A stretch of DNA of 64,000 nucleotides from the NCBI GenBank assembly GCA_017529875.1, contig JAFXNC010000027.1:1-64000 (forward strand). The letters run 5' to 3'. The position numbers and the translations under genes were made by a program. The notes beneath the pieces are model-generated. The model searched no databases, was not told the origin of the DNA, and worked only from the letters and a program-made list of their open reading frames with translations. Shown piece by piece: positions 31,348 to 39,955 of this stretch (its first letter is position 1; every line of letters starts with the position of its first letter). The stretch is from Ruminococcus sp. (lineage in GTDB: Bacteria > Bacillota > Clostridia > Oscillospirales > Ruminococcaceae).

Positions 31348-31749
31348 TTAAATTCCGAGTTTGTCCTTAAAGACAATGCCATACTTACGCAGGGTGTCCT
31401 TGTCGGCTGCGGTCAAGGTATAGCCGGACTTGACGGTTGTCTTGCCGGAGTCGAAGCAGCCCGCGGTATAGACGGTTGTTGCAACATCTGCGGTTGTGCC
31501 AACATCCACATCATCGGTAAGAATGCAGTCCGGTGTCAGAGTCTCGTTGCTCACTGCGGTTGTGCCAAGGACAACGAGCTTGCCGTCTCCTGCGGTGCCA
31601 GAGCTCTTGGCCATTATAGTGCCTCTTTTGAGGGTTGCGGCGGTACCGAGCTTTCTGATAGTTCCGGCTCTGACCTGTACCTGCGGAACAGTATCGGAGA
31701 TCAGTCCGTCATACTCCATTTCGCCGATCTTCTTGTAAAGATTACTCAT
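31348..31749 (-). CDS. Head decoration protein (lambda gpD-like)
   Basis: 133 residues, Ala/Thr/Gly-rich and beta-prone (LGTAATLKRGTIMAKSSGT, YTLTAADKDTLRKYGIVFKD). The order protease/scaffold, D, E matches lambda. It would stabilise the expanded capsid. Confidence 0.85.
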   Translation of the reverse strand: MSNLYKKIGEMEYDGLISDTVPQVQVRAGTIRKLGTAATLKRGTIMAKSSGTAGDGKLVVLGTTAVSNETLTPDCILTDDVDVGTTADVATTVYTAGCFDSGKTTVKSGYTLTAADKDTLRKYGIVFKDKLGI

Positions 31750-32157
31750 TTACTTTTCCTCCTTCTTTCTGAGCAGAGCCTTAATCTCGCTCTTCATTTC
31801 CTCCTCGGTCTTTTCCTCGGAGCTTTCGGGTGCAGCTCCTACATCATCAATGCCGGACTTCTTGTAGTCTTCACTGATTGATGTCATAAAAGCCTTGCCT
31901 GCCTTTGCGGCCTCCTGTGCCGCATTGAATGCAAGCTCCTGAGCCGTGCAAGGCTTTTCATACTTGGCCGCCTCGACGAGATAATCGCTGAAAAGACCTG
32001 CTATCTCATCGATCTCTTTCAGACGGCTGCGTTCTGCCTGAACAGCCGCATCGATTGCCTGAGTATTCTCTGCCAGTATGGCAGCTCTTACTTCGCCCTC
32101 GATCACGGCGGCAAGCTCTGCGTTCTCTGTACGCAGTTCTTCGAGATTTGTTGCCAT
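31750..32157 (-). CDS. Nested scaffold protein (Nu3-like internal start)
   Basis: An in-frame ATG at 32157, inside the protease gene, is preceded by a strong AGGAGG at seven bases. It gives a 135-residue acidic, helical protein (MATNLEELRTENAELAAVIE to the shared C-terminus). Lambda makes its scaffold Nu3 in the same way from the 3' part of gene C. The ribosome binding site codes for Gly residues in a linker, which supports its selection. Confidence 0.75.
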   Translation of the reverse strand: MATNLEELRTENAELAAVIEGEVRAAILAENTQAIDAAVQAERSRLKEIDEIAGLFSDYLVEAAKYEKPCTAQELAFNAAQEAAKAGKAFMTSISEDYKKSGIDDVGAAPESSEEKTEEEMKSEIKALLRKKEEK

Positions 32158-32943
32158 TAGATTTCCTCCTTCATTTGCGCCGGCAGTTTCCGGCGAAGTA
32201 TTGATATCATCGGGCTGGCTGTCCGTTGATATTGGTATTGATTCGGGGATGCTCATTCCCCTGGCAAGATGTATTGTCCTGCCGTTGACCTTTATTGCGG
32301 TCCTGTCGGCGCTTGCCGATATTGCCAAAGGCTCTGCGTCCTCGATAAGCTCGTCTGCAAATCCTTTCTCAACCGCTTCCTTGCCGGTCATATATGTGGT
32401 GTCTGCCATCATATGCAGGATGACTGTTTCGCTCATTCCTGTCTTGCGGGCGTATACTGCCGCCTGAGCCTTGTCCCAGGCTTCATTGGATGTTGCCACT
32501 TGTTTCAGCTCGTCGGCGTTGTATGCTCCCCAGATGTATGTCCAGCACTTGTGAATCATTATTATGCTCGAGGGATTGACTTTTACCTTCGATGCAGCGC
32601 ACATTATCAGCGAACCGCCCGACATTGCTATGCCGTCAACTATACACTCAATTTCAGTCCCTGCATTCGCAAGCTCGCGGAGCCTGTTGTGTATCAGTAG
32701 CGATACTCCTGCATCGCCTCCGCCGGAGTTCATCCGCAGCGTCAGCTTTTTACAGCCGGCTATTTGTTCAAGATCATCGAGAAATTCCTTCTGAATGATG
32801 TACTGTCCCTCTATGGGTTTTCCAGTCCACCAATCAATAGGCTGTTTTTCAACGATCTCGCCGTACATTGTGATCTCACCGTTCACGCCGTCGCTGCTCG
32901 CCATAGCGTAGCACGGTCTGTTTATCTGAATTTTCGGCATCAT
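31750..32943 (-). CDS. Head maturation protease (ClpP/S49-like) fused to scaffold
   Basis: 397 residues. The N-terminal ClpP-like domain (about 1-230) shows the nucleophile motif GIAMSGGSLIMCAAS and the following histidine in IIMIHKCWTYIWG. A linker (about 232-262) joins it to a helical scaffold-type C-terminal region. Cuts head proteins during procapsid maturation. The gene ends one base before the decoration gene and overlaps the portal gene by four bases. Confidence 0.92.
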   Translation of the reverse strand: MMPKIQINRPCYAMASSDGVNGEITMYGEIVEKQPIDWWTGKPIEGQYIIQKEFLDDLEQIAGCKKLTLRMNSGGGDAGVSLLIHNRLRELANAGTEIECIVDGIAMSGGSLIMCAASKVKVNPSSIIMIHKCWTYIWGAYNADELKQVATSNEAWDKAQAAVYARKTGMSETVILHMMADTTYMTGKEAVEKGFADELIEDAEPLAISASADRTAIKVNGRTIHLARGMSIPESIPISTDSQPDDINTSPETAGANEGGNLMATNLEELRTENAELAAVIEGEVRAAILAENTQAIDAAVQAERSRLKEIDEIAGLFSDYLVEAAKYEKPCTAQELAFNAAQEAAKAGKAFMTSISEDYKKSGIDDVGAAPESSEEKTEEEMKSEIKALLRKKEEK

Positions 32944-34484
32944 TCTTCTCCTTTCTTGGTGTTTTGGTTATTCGGAAGCATTTCAACTATCTTTGCGGCG
33001 AATTTCTGTGCCTCACGCAGAACTATTTCTGCATTCTCGTCCCAGTCGCCGCCGTAGCTCTCTCTGGTGACCTGTGCATTTGTTTTCCAACCATTACGCA
33101 CCTGTATCTCGTTGGCGTTTGCCTCCTTAACAGGATCAAGATGTATCTGTGCAGGACCGTCCCACCGCGCTGCACTCCAAGCTGACCTTATCAGCGGATC
33201 GGTGAAGAAGCCCGGTGCTTTGATTCTGCCTGTGGCAACAGCCTCCGCAAGCCATATCTCATATACTGGCTGGCAAAGGTCATCAACAAGCCAAGTTCGG
33301 CGCATCAATACCGCCTCTCTCGCTTCTTCCAAAGCGCCCTTGGCGGCAGAGTAGCTGCTGTTGAACTCTTTGAGAAGAACATCATAGGGAAGCTCCAAAG
33401 ACGAGCCGATCATCTTGATTATGGTCTTGGTAAACGTTTCAAAGCCCGCTGTCGGTATGTTTGGATTGCCGAGGACAACATTCTCACCGGGCTTTAAGTG
33501 GTTTATAACACCCGGTCCCATTTCATACTCGTTCTCATCTTCGCTTACCGTATCTTCGGCGCCGTTCTCATCTGTCGGATTTACTTCATTAAGCGGATAC
33601 TCTGTCGTATCGCTCTCTGTAGTAACCCACGCTGTCAAGAATGACTGCACCAAAGCAGCCATAAGCTCGCTCTCGGTGTATCGCCTCAGCTGCAAGACCG
33701 TTTCGATGTCCGATGCAAGGATCGTGACACCTCTGTACTGATCCGGGCGTTCGGCATCCATTATCTGCAGCACATTAGCCAGTCCCAAGCTGTTAACAGC
33801 CTCTATCCTATACCATTTGGCCGTATCAAGGAATACCTGCTGCGGGTACACGCTGCAAATATGATATGCAACAACTTTTCCCTGCTGATTGACTTCCACA
33901 CCGTCGTGTATCGGATTTTTGTTATTCGGATTGATGCCCTCGGTAATAAGTTGAGATTTCATCGAGTGCGGGGTACATATTCTGTCCGCCTCGATCAAAT
34001 GCAATCTCAAAGTGTACGGATTGAGCGGTGTTGCTTTCTCTCTTTTGATCAGAGCAAACGTGTCACCGGACATCAGCCAGGACATGACTGCGAGCTGCTG
34101 AATCCCGTAGAAGTTGTTCATTGCCAAAGCATCACAGTTCTGCTTTCGCTCCGCCCAAAGCTTCCACTCGGCCTCGGTCTTATCCTGCCATTCCTTGACA
34201 GCTTCTTCCGACAGTCCGAGGATCTTACGGTTAATCGCACACTTCATATGCAGCCCCGGGCCGACAATCTTTGTGCGATATGTATTGACGGCAGCGGATG
34301 CTATGGGAGATGCCATATATAGCATTCTGCCACGCTGCCGCATAGTGGCGTTGTTAAAGTCTATGTCCTCGCTCGGATTGCTGCTCCGTGCAAGAAAGCC
34401 CTTTAGCGCCCGCTTGACAAAGCTCGCTCCCGCGTCGGAGTAGCCGCTTGCCTTTGGTGCCCTTCTCCTTCGGAAAAAACTCAT
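32940..34484 (-). CDS. Portal protein (lambda gpB family)
   Basis: 514 residues. DFNNATMRQRGRMLYMASPI, GPGLHMKCAINRKILG, and the C-terminal SSLELPYDVLLKEFNSSYSAAKGALEEA region are typical of lambda-type portals. Twelve copies form the DNA channel at one capsid vertex and dock terminase. It follows gpW-like and terminase genes in the lambda order. Confidence 0.94.
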   Translation of the reverse strand: MSFFRRRRAPKASGYSDAGASFVKRALKGFLARSSNPSEDIDFNNATMRQRGRMLYMASPIASAAVNTYRTKIVGPGLHMKCAINRKILGLSEEAVKEWQDKTEAEWKLWAERKQNCDALAMNNFYGIQQLAVMSWLMSGDTFALIKREKATPLNPYTLRLHLIEADRICTPHSMKSQLITEGINPNNKNPIHDGVEVNQQGKVVAYHICSVYPQQVFLDTAKWYRIEAVNSLGLANVLQIMDAERPDQYRGVTILASDIETVLQLRRYTESELMAALVQSFLTAWVTTESDTTEYPLNEVNPTDENGAEDTVSEDENEYEMGPGVINHLKPGENVVLGNPNIPTAGFETFTKTIIKMIGSSLELPYDVLLKEFNSSYSAAKGALEEAREAVLMRRTWLVDDLCQPVYEIWLAEAVATGRIKAPGFFTDPLIRSAWSAARWDGPAQIHLDPVKEANANEIQVRNGWKTNAQVTRESYGGDWDENAEIVLREAQKFAAKIVEMLPNNQNTKKGEE

Positions 34485-34579
34485 GCTATCCCTCCCGTTG
34501 TGATTTTGAAAAGAGGTCGTATCAGAAAAGGAGCAATCCGCTGCGACCTCTTAGCACATGGAACTTGTCCATTATGCCC

Positions 34580-34843
34580 TTAATAGTCCCTCGGAACAAC
34601 TGCAACAGCTTTCCGAGGTGCTTTGCCGTTCATCAGAGACTCATATTCAGCCCTTTTGAGAACAGCCTTGTCTATTTCTTCGGTAAGCTTATCGAGATCA
34701 AACCTTGTAAGGCTGCGATCATCAATGGTATAGGATTTCACACCGCCCTCGAGCAGCGCTATTTTCGCATCCATCAACTTACCGATCAATCTGTCATAGT
34801 ATTCATACATTGCTCTTGCCTGTGTCTTTGTAATCATAATCAT
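34580..34843 (-). CDS. gpW-like head-tail joining protein
   Basis: Small helical protein of about 87 residues (ITKTQARAMYEYYDRLIGKL, RFDLDKLTEEIDKAVLKRAE), located between terminase large subunit and portal genes as lambda W is. The start ATG at 34843 shares a base with the terminase stop (TGATG); an ATG at 34837 is equally possible. Stops the filled head from leaking and provides the tail attachment point. Confidence 0.7.
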   Translation of the reverse strand: MIMITKTQARAMYEYYDRLIGKLMDAKIALLEGGVKSYTIDDRSLTRFDLDKLTEEIDKAVLKRAEYESLMNGKAPRKAVAVVPRDY

Positions 34844-36747
34844 CACCAATCGTCATAGAATTTCTTTCGCTGCTTTTTGGCAGGCGGCTGTTTTCGTACA
34901 ACAGGCGTTTCGGATTCTTTGCTCGCTTTGAACTTCTTGCCTATTGCATCAAAGTCAGGAGAAAGAGCTTTCGCAGCCGCCTGTGCGTAGTTTCGACAGT
35001 CAAGAGCCTCGTTTCTCTCGTGTCCCGGTATTTTTTCCCACACCCACGGATTTTTTCTGCCTGATTTATACACAAGCCTCTCTGAGAGCAGCCCCTTGAA
35101 GAATGCGGGACCGTAATCATCCCGCAGCGGGAAGTGACAATACTTGCCTCCGGGCGTTTGCACCCGCAGATTGTCGAATATGAGTTGCTTTCCGGCATCA
35201 ACGCCGATCTCATATACCCACGTTTGCCCTATAGCTTTGCCCTTGACTACGATTTTCTGCTTTTTCGGCGCTGTGGTGTACGGAATGCCGTCACCGCCGC
35301 GACCTTTTATCGCAAATACCTTTTTTCCAAGCCGATCTCGGCAGCGTTGCCGAACATCTTGCGTAAAATGGCCGCCCTCGTCAACGAACGTGCAGGATAT
35401 TTTCAGCCCTCGTCCGTTCTGGAACTTGTAAACGTGATCTATCACTTGATCGAGCCGTTCCCACGTTTCATCGAGGTCAGGCCGTCCCATAATAATGCCC
35501 TTGGCAATGCCCCAGGACTCCCAGAAATGCCCGAAGCCGACCACTTCATACTCCAAGCGGTCATCTTGCGTATCAACCCCGCAGGTCAGGCACAAAACGC
35601 CGTCCGGCAGTTCTGCCGGGTATTGTTCCCGGCGAGCCATAACGCTGTCCTCGTCCTCGAGATCGCCTCTATCTTCCCACAGCAAGCCGAAGCGGGTATT
35701 ATACACAACCTGCATTTTCCGGCTGTTGCCGATTGCTTTAAGATATTGCAGTATGGTCGATTTCCAGCTCGCCCACGGAGATACCCACGATGAAAGCCAG
35801 AACGACCTTGTGCCGTGCTGCTCGTAGGCGTCGGGGTTTTCGGCGACCCATTTTGACGGCTGTCTTTTGATTTCATCCTCTGTTGATGTCGCCCCGCACT
35901 CGGGGCAGATGTAGTAGATGTTGAATACCTTGTAGGTTTTGTCGTTTCCGACAACGGTTTCCTCTTTATCAAAGCGGATGTTCTCAAACGTGATCTCGCT
36001 GTACTTTCCGCAGTGAGGGCAGCGTGTTTTCCACCGTTCCTTGGTACCGTCCGCATACGCTGTCTCAATGGCGCTGGCGCCTTTGATAGTCGGGGTTGAT
36101 ACCTCAACCGATTTGGCGTTATAGAACGTGATCTGTCGGGCTGTGGCAAGTTCCCACGGGTCGCCCTCGTTTCCTGCCGACGTTGCCCAGCGGTCACGCT
36201 CGTCACCGAAAATGTATCTTATAGGCTTTGAAGCCAGTGCGTGAGCCTCGGTGGAGCCGCACATCGTTAAAATACCGCCCGGATAAGCTTTTTGTAGAAT
36301 AGTGTTTGCGCTGTCCCGGCTTTTTGGATCAGACACCTTGCTCTTAAGACATTTGGTGTCTCTGATCATAGGAGCAATTCTTAATTTCGAGTATTCTTTG
36401 GCATCAATGGTTGTGGGCTGTATAAAAAGTATCGAGCCGGGGTCTTGGTCGATGATATATCCGATCAGATTGTTGATACACTCTGATTTGCCGACCTGTG
36501 AAGATGCCACAATGACTATGTGGCGGACTTTCGGATCGTTAAATGAATCCATAGGCTCTTTGAGATACGGCGTTCTTGACGTTCTCCAGGAGCCGACCTC
36601 GGCGGAGCTTTCGGGCGACAGTTTTCTTTTTCTGTCCGCCCACTCCGATACGGTGAGCTTTTCGGGAGGCTTGAAGCCGGATATAGCGGGTGCAATAGCC
36701 CTGTTCAGCTTTTCGGCTGCTATGGCTTGCAGCTCACTCTTGGTCAT
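34843..36747 (-). CDS. Terminase large subunit (lambda gpA family)
   Basis: 634 residues. The ATPase part has VASSQVGKSECINNLIGYI (Walker A-like) and PGSILFIQPT, a zinc-binding pair CPHCGK and CPECGA, and the nuclease part with CGVDTQDDRLEYEVVGFG. It packages DNA into heads, most likely from cos-type ends as in lambda. It overlaps the small subunit gene by 14 bp. Confidence 0.95.
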   Translation of the reverse strand: MTKSELQAIAAEKLNRAIAPAISGFKPPEKLTVSEWADRKRKLSPESSAEVGSWRTSRTPYLKEPMDSFNDPKVRHIVIVASSQVGKSECINNLIGYIIDQDPGSILFIQPTTIDAKEYSKLRIAPMIRDTKCLKSKVSDPKSRDSANTILQKAYPGGILTMCGSTEAHALASKPIRYIFGDERDRWATSAGNEGDPWELATARQITFYNAKSVEVSTPTIKGASAIETAYADGTKERWKTRCPHCGKYSEITFENIRFDKEETVVGNDKTYKVFNIYYICPECGATSTEDEIKRQPSKWVAENPDAYEQHGTRSFWLSSWVSPWASWKSTILQYLKAIGNSRKMQVVYNTRFGLLWEDRGDLEDEDSVMARREQYPAELPDGVLCLTCGVDTQDDRLEYEVVGFGHFWESWGIAKGIIMGRPDLDETWERLDQVIDHVYKFQNGRGLKISCTFVDEGGHFTQDVRQRCRDRLGKKVFAIKGRGGDGIPYTTAPKKQKIVVKGKAIGQTWVYEIGVDAGKQLIFDNLRVQTPGGKYCHFPLRDDYGPAFFKGLLSERLVYKSGRKNPWVWEKIPGHERNEALDCRNYAQAAAKALSPDFDAIGKKFKASKESETPVVRKQPPAKKQRKKFYDDW

Positions 36748-37357
36748 CCGTTGTGCTTGCGAGAGCCTCAGACTTTATCCTCTCTCGCACCCTTTCTTCA
36801 TACTTAGCAGGATCATACTTGTACTGCGAGAGTTCTTCCATGACCTTATAGACCTCGCTGCGTATGATCTCTGCCGTGTCCGCTGCGTCCTTGGCGTTTA
36901 CCACCGCAACGGCTAATCTGCCGGGGAGAGCGAGCAATGCACCACGCACGGCGAATACAAGATCGGCGGTCATATCCGCAACATCTGTTGACCTGTGCAT
37001 CTGTCCTGTCCGCTCGCTCGCTTCAAGCGTTGCTATCTGCGCCTTTGCTTTTTTCAGCTTCGCCTCATACTTTCTCCTATCACGTTCAATGTTGGCGCTC
37101 TCGCCGTCTTTCTCGTCAGTTCTTTCCTCGATCATCGTGATATAATCTCTGATGTTGTCGGAAAGATTGTAGAGCGAGCCGCAGGGAGTGTTCTGCTTGT
37201 TGAGTGTGCCTTGACTTGTGAGCTGCCCCACCCACTGATTGGATTTACCGATGATCGAGCAGATGTCAGCCGTTTTCACATAGATAGGCGTACCCGCTTG
37301 CAGCACATATACTGCGCCGTCCTTGATTTCTGCAATAGGTTTCTGCTTTGATGCCAT
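36734..37357 (-). CDS. Terminase small subunit (Nu1-like)
   Basis: 207 residues with an N-terminal winged-helix/HTH (VKTADICSIIGKSNQWVGQL), a coiled coil (NIERDRRKYEAKLKKAKAQI) and a C-terminal part that should bind the large subunit. It recognises the packaging site, which in lambda lies just upstream. The 345-bp non-coding stretch upstream holds inverted and direct repeats. Confidence 0.85.
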   Translation of the reverse strand: MASKQKPIAEIKDGAVYVLQAGTPIYVKTADICSIIGKSNQWVGQLTSQGTLNKQNTPCGSLYNLSDNIRDYITMIEERTDEKDGESANIERDRRKYEAKLKKAKAQIATLEASERTGQMHRSTDVADMTADLVFAVRGALLALPGRLAVAVVNAKDAADTAEIIRSEVYKVMEELSQYKYDPAKYEERVRERIKSEALASTTDDQE

Positions 37358-37702
37358 TCGAGTTATGCTCCTTTCTCGTCTGACTATGGTCTGACTTGCG
37401 GTATCGCCCCGCTTGTCAGCGTACAGCGAGAAACCTTTCGGTTGAGCCGGGACTCCCGCCGTTCCCTCTCGCTTTTTGGCTCAAATTCCCTCCTCAATTG
37501 GCAGGCTTTGTATTAAAATTTTCACCATATTTCAATTAAAGTTTCATATTTTCGGATTGGTAACTATGCGAAATTCGGGGTTGGCAAGCCCGCAATGAAA
37601 TCCAACCCCGTCACAGTACCTTGACGAAAATCAAAAGTTCAAAAAATGGTGGAAAAAATTTGTAGGTTTTATATCTGCGGGCTTGATGAAAGATATATGT
37701 GA
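37358..37702. other. Non-coding region with repeats: candidate cos/packaging region
   Basis: Contains a direct repeat GTCTGAC about 12 bp apart near 37380-37396, an inverted repeat TTGAGCC/GGCTCAA (about 37442-37485), CGGGGTTGG (37576-37584) with CCAACCCCG (37602-37610), and CAAGCCCGC (37585-37593) with GCGGGCTTG (37677-37685). It also should hold the promoter of the packaging operon; no clear one was found. No gene is visible. Confidence 0.45.
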
Positions 37703-38221
37703 TCAGAGTTTCGTGAGTATCTCGGCTCTGCTGTAGTGTTTACCCTGTGACATCATAAGTAAGAAGTCCTCTTTGGAGAAGTCGGATAGTCTGAATACTT
37801 CTTCCGGCTTCATACCCAGCTGCTTACTGATCTCGTCGACTGTCTTTCCTTCGTTCATCAGTCTCTTTACGATTGCCTTCATAGGTTCGAGCAGATGCGT
37901 TCCTCTTGCTCGGTTGTGAGTGACTGTGCCGTAGATGTCCTCGGACTCTTCCTTGTGATCGACTATCACTATCGGAACTTTGCCGTCGAGCATAGACCTT
38001 AAAGGCTCCTCGCCCGATACTGTCCACCTGTGGAAGCCGTCTATGATAGTCAGGTCTGGCCTCACCACGATAGGCAGCGTCCAGCCGTTGGTCATTATCG
38101 ACTGCGTGAGCAGCTTTAAGTTTTCCTTGCTTACCTTGTTCGGGTTGTAGTCGTTCGGCTTCAGCTTGTCGTGTTCTACCCATTGGAGCGTGCTCAATGG
38201 AGCAGACAGCTTTTTATCCAT
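37703..38221 (-). CDS. ParB-like nuclease-fold protein (IbrB type)
   Basis: 172 residues from ATG 38221, eight bases after AGGAGG. LKPNDYNPNKVSKENLKLLT and IIDGFHRWTVS are the ParB/sulfiredoxin-fold signature, in which ATP or nucleotide is bound. Proteins of this type encoded beside PAPS-reductase-like ATPases are known as IbrB in E. coli prophages, where the pair affects immunoglobulin-binding gene expression. The gene overlaps the PP-loop gene upstream. Substrate unknown. Confidence 0.8.
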   Translation of the reverse strand: MDKKLSAPLSTLQWVEHDKLKPNDYNPNKVSKENLKLLTQSIMTNGWTLPIVVRPDLTIIDGFHRWTVSGEEPLRSMLDGKVPIVIVDHKEESEDIYGTVTHNRARGTHLLEPMKAIVKRLMNEGKTVDEISKQLGMKPEEVFRLSDFSKEDFLLMMSQGKHYSRAEILTKL

Positions 38222-39368
38222 TGCTCTCACCTCCTTTGCGGAAGTGTTTGCAATGCTCGGCAAATGCTGTGAATACGTCCTGATATACTGCTCGCAAGGT
38301 GCGGAGCTTTGGATCGCCTGCGATAAGTGCCTCATGCATCTTGCGGTAGTCCTTGGGTCTTGCCATACCGTCCAGCTTAATCAGCGCCTTGCGGTACTGA
38401 TCGGCAACGTGCTTCTGATGTTCCGTATGGAAATACTTACTCGGACTCTTTATCAGCATATCAATGAGGGCTGCTTTGTGGTCTTTTTGCTCTTGACCCT
38501 CCGCTTTCTTCCTGCTCTTGGTGCTGCGTCCGAACATCTCGCTATCCCAGTACAGAGCTGCAAGGTAAGCGTTCGGCTCCCTGCGTATCACTCGCTCCAT
38601 AAGGTCGGGATAGTATTCATTCATTCGCACAAGGCAGGAGGCTGTGTCAGATGAAAAGAACTGTGACACTCTCAGCTGCCGCTTGCTTATGCCCGCTTGC
38701 CACATATACAGATATATGGACGGGATCTCGACCTTCTGCTCCCGGAGGAACAGCCATACGTCAGAATCTTTCCAATCATATATCGGAAAGATCATTCGCT
38801 TACCTGTCAGCCCTTTCTTGCCGACATTGGCAGCGGCCATATACTGCAAGCGCTGTATCGACTCCGCAGCCCTCACTCCGGTAATCATAATGCCGTCCTT
38901 GGTAACTCTCGGGAGGAATGATTGGTAGTTGTCCACCCTCGGCTTCAGCTGCGGATCTGACCTTATGGCAAAAGGAGGAGGCTTTCGCACCCACACTTTC
39001 TGTTTCGTGCTGTCCCAGCAGATGAATGACTCATCTGCCGTAAGTTGATTGAAGCAGTTGTAATGCCGAACCTCAAGGCAATACCAACGGAATTCGGCGC
39101 CGGATATAAGGAACTTTTTGCGCCATGCCTTGACGATCTCTTCGATGCAGGGGAAGATCGCTTCCTCGTCTATGAATATCACTACAAGCTGTGATGAATC
39201 TATCTCTTTGCGTTGGATAAGATCATATACGATCTTCGCAACGCACAAGCTGTCTTTCCCTCCCGAGAAAGACATATACACCCGCAGGCCGTTCGAGAAC
39301 ACGTTTTTGATCCGTGTCTTTGCAGCCTCGACAACATCAATGTTCGACAAGATATGTTTTACAGCCAC
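38214..39368 (-). CDS. PP-loop ATPase, PAPS-reductase family (IbrA-like)
   Basis: 384 residues. The PP-loop MSFSGGKDSLCVAKIVYDLI near residue 33 binds ATP and should adenylate a substrate, as in PAPS reductase and tRNA-modifying enzymes. A C-terminal region rich in Lys and aromatic residues (PKDYRKMHEALIAGDP) matches the longer IbrA/DUF3440 type. It is coupled to a ParB-like gene on both sides by overlaps. The substrate could be a base, a thiol carrier or a nucleotide; the sequence does not say. Confidence 0.8.
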   Translation of the reverse strand: MAVKHILSNIDVVEAAKTRIKNVFSNGLRVYMSFSGGKDSLCVAKIVYDLIQRKEIDSSQLVVIFIDEEAIFPCIEEIVKAWRKKFLISGAEFRWYCLEVRHYNCFNQLTADESFICWDSTKQKVWVRKPPPFAIRSDPQLKPRVDNYQSFLPRVTKDGIMITGVRAAESIQRLQYMAAANVGKKGLTGKRMIFPIYDWKDSDVWLFLREQKVEIPSIYLYMWQAGISKRQLRVSQFFSSDTASCLVRMNEYYPDLMERVIRREPNAYLAALYWDSEMFGRSTKSRKKAEGQEQKDHKAALIDMLIKSPSKYFHTEHQKHVADQYRKALIKLDGMARPKDYRKMHEALIAGDPKLRTLRAVYQDVFTAFAEHCKHFRKGGESNG

Positions 39369-39955
39369 ATCTTTTCACCGCATTTCGGGCAGATAACGTA
39401 CTTTCGTGTGTCGATCTCGACCTCTCTGCCTCCGCTGTCGGCCTCCGGTGGTGCGGTCTGAATAGGTGCTGGGCTTACCGCAGGAGCTTCCGCAGCTCTG
39501 ATGATAGGCTCCTTGTCCTCATCATCGAGCATCCCATACTCCATTAGGGTCTCCGTTGTTTCCTCGTCGTTCATGATAAGCGAATTCAGCAGCTCGTCGC
39601 TGTAGCCGGGAATGTCAAAGTCCCCGTCAAGCTCGGCTATGAATTCATCGAAAACAGAAAGATCGTCAGTCCCCAGGCTGAATATCCTGTTGTCTGACAA
39701 CATAAGTTTCTTCTTATCGTTTGAGGAAAGCCCGGTCTTTACAAGGCAGTCCACCTTGTCCCACTCCAGGGCGAGAGCGGCAGCGTAAAGCCCATTGCCG
39801 ATGAGTATCTCGTTGTTCTCATCGACCACGATAGGCTTGATCTGTCCGTTCTTCACCAAAGAGCGCTTGTATTCCTCGATCTGCTCCGGCGGGTGCATTC
39901 TCACATTCCTCTTTGCCGGGTGCAGATCTGACAGCTTTATTGATACGATTTTCAT
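39359..39955 (-). CDS. ParB-like protein with C-terminal zinc ribbon
   Basis: 198 residues. SDLHPAKRNVRMHPPEQIEE and EILIGNGLYAAALALEWDKV are ParB/Srx-fold motifs, followed by KKLMLSDNRIFSLGTDDL, as in phage ParB domain proteins linked to DNA methylase or PP-loop genes. The C-terminus has half a zinc ribbon (YVICPKCGEKMWL). Second ParB-like gene of the cluster, overlapping both PP-loop genes. Confidence 0.8.
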   Translation of the reverse strand: MKIVSIKLSDLHPAKRNVRMHPPEQIEEYKRSLVKNGQIKPIVVDENNEILIGNGLYAAALALEWDKVDCLVKTGLSSNDKKKLMLSDNRIFSLGTDDLSVFDEFIAELDGDFDIPGYSDELLNSLIMNDEETTETLMEYGMLDDEDKEPIIRAAEAPAVSPAPIQTAPPEADSGGREVEIDTRKYVICPKCGEKMWL

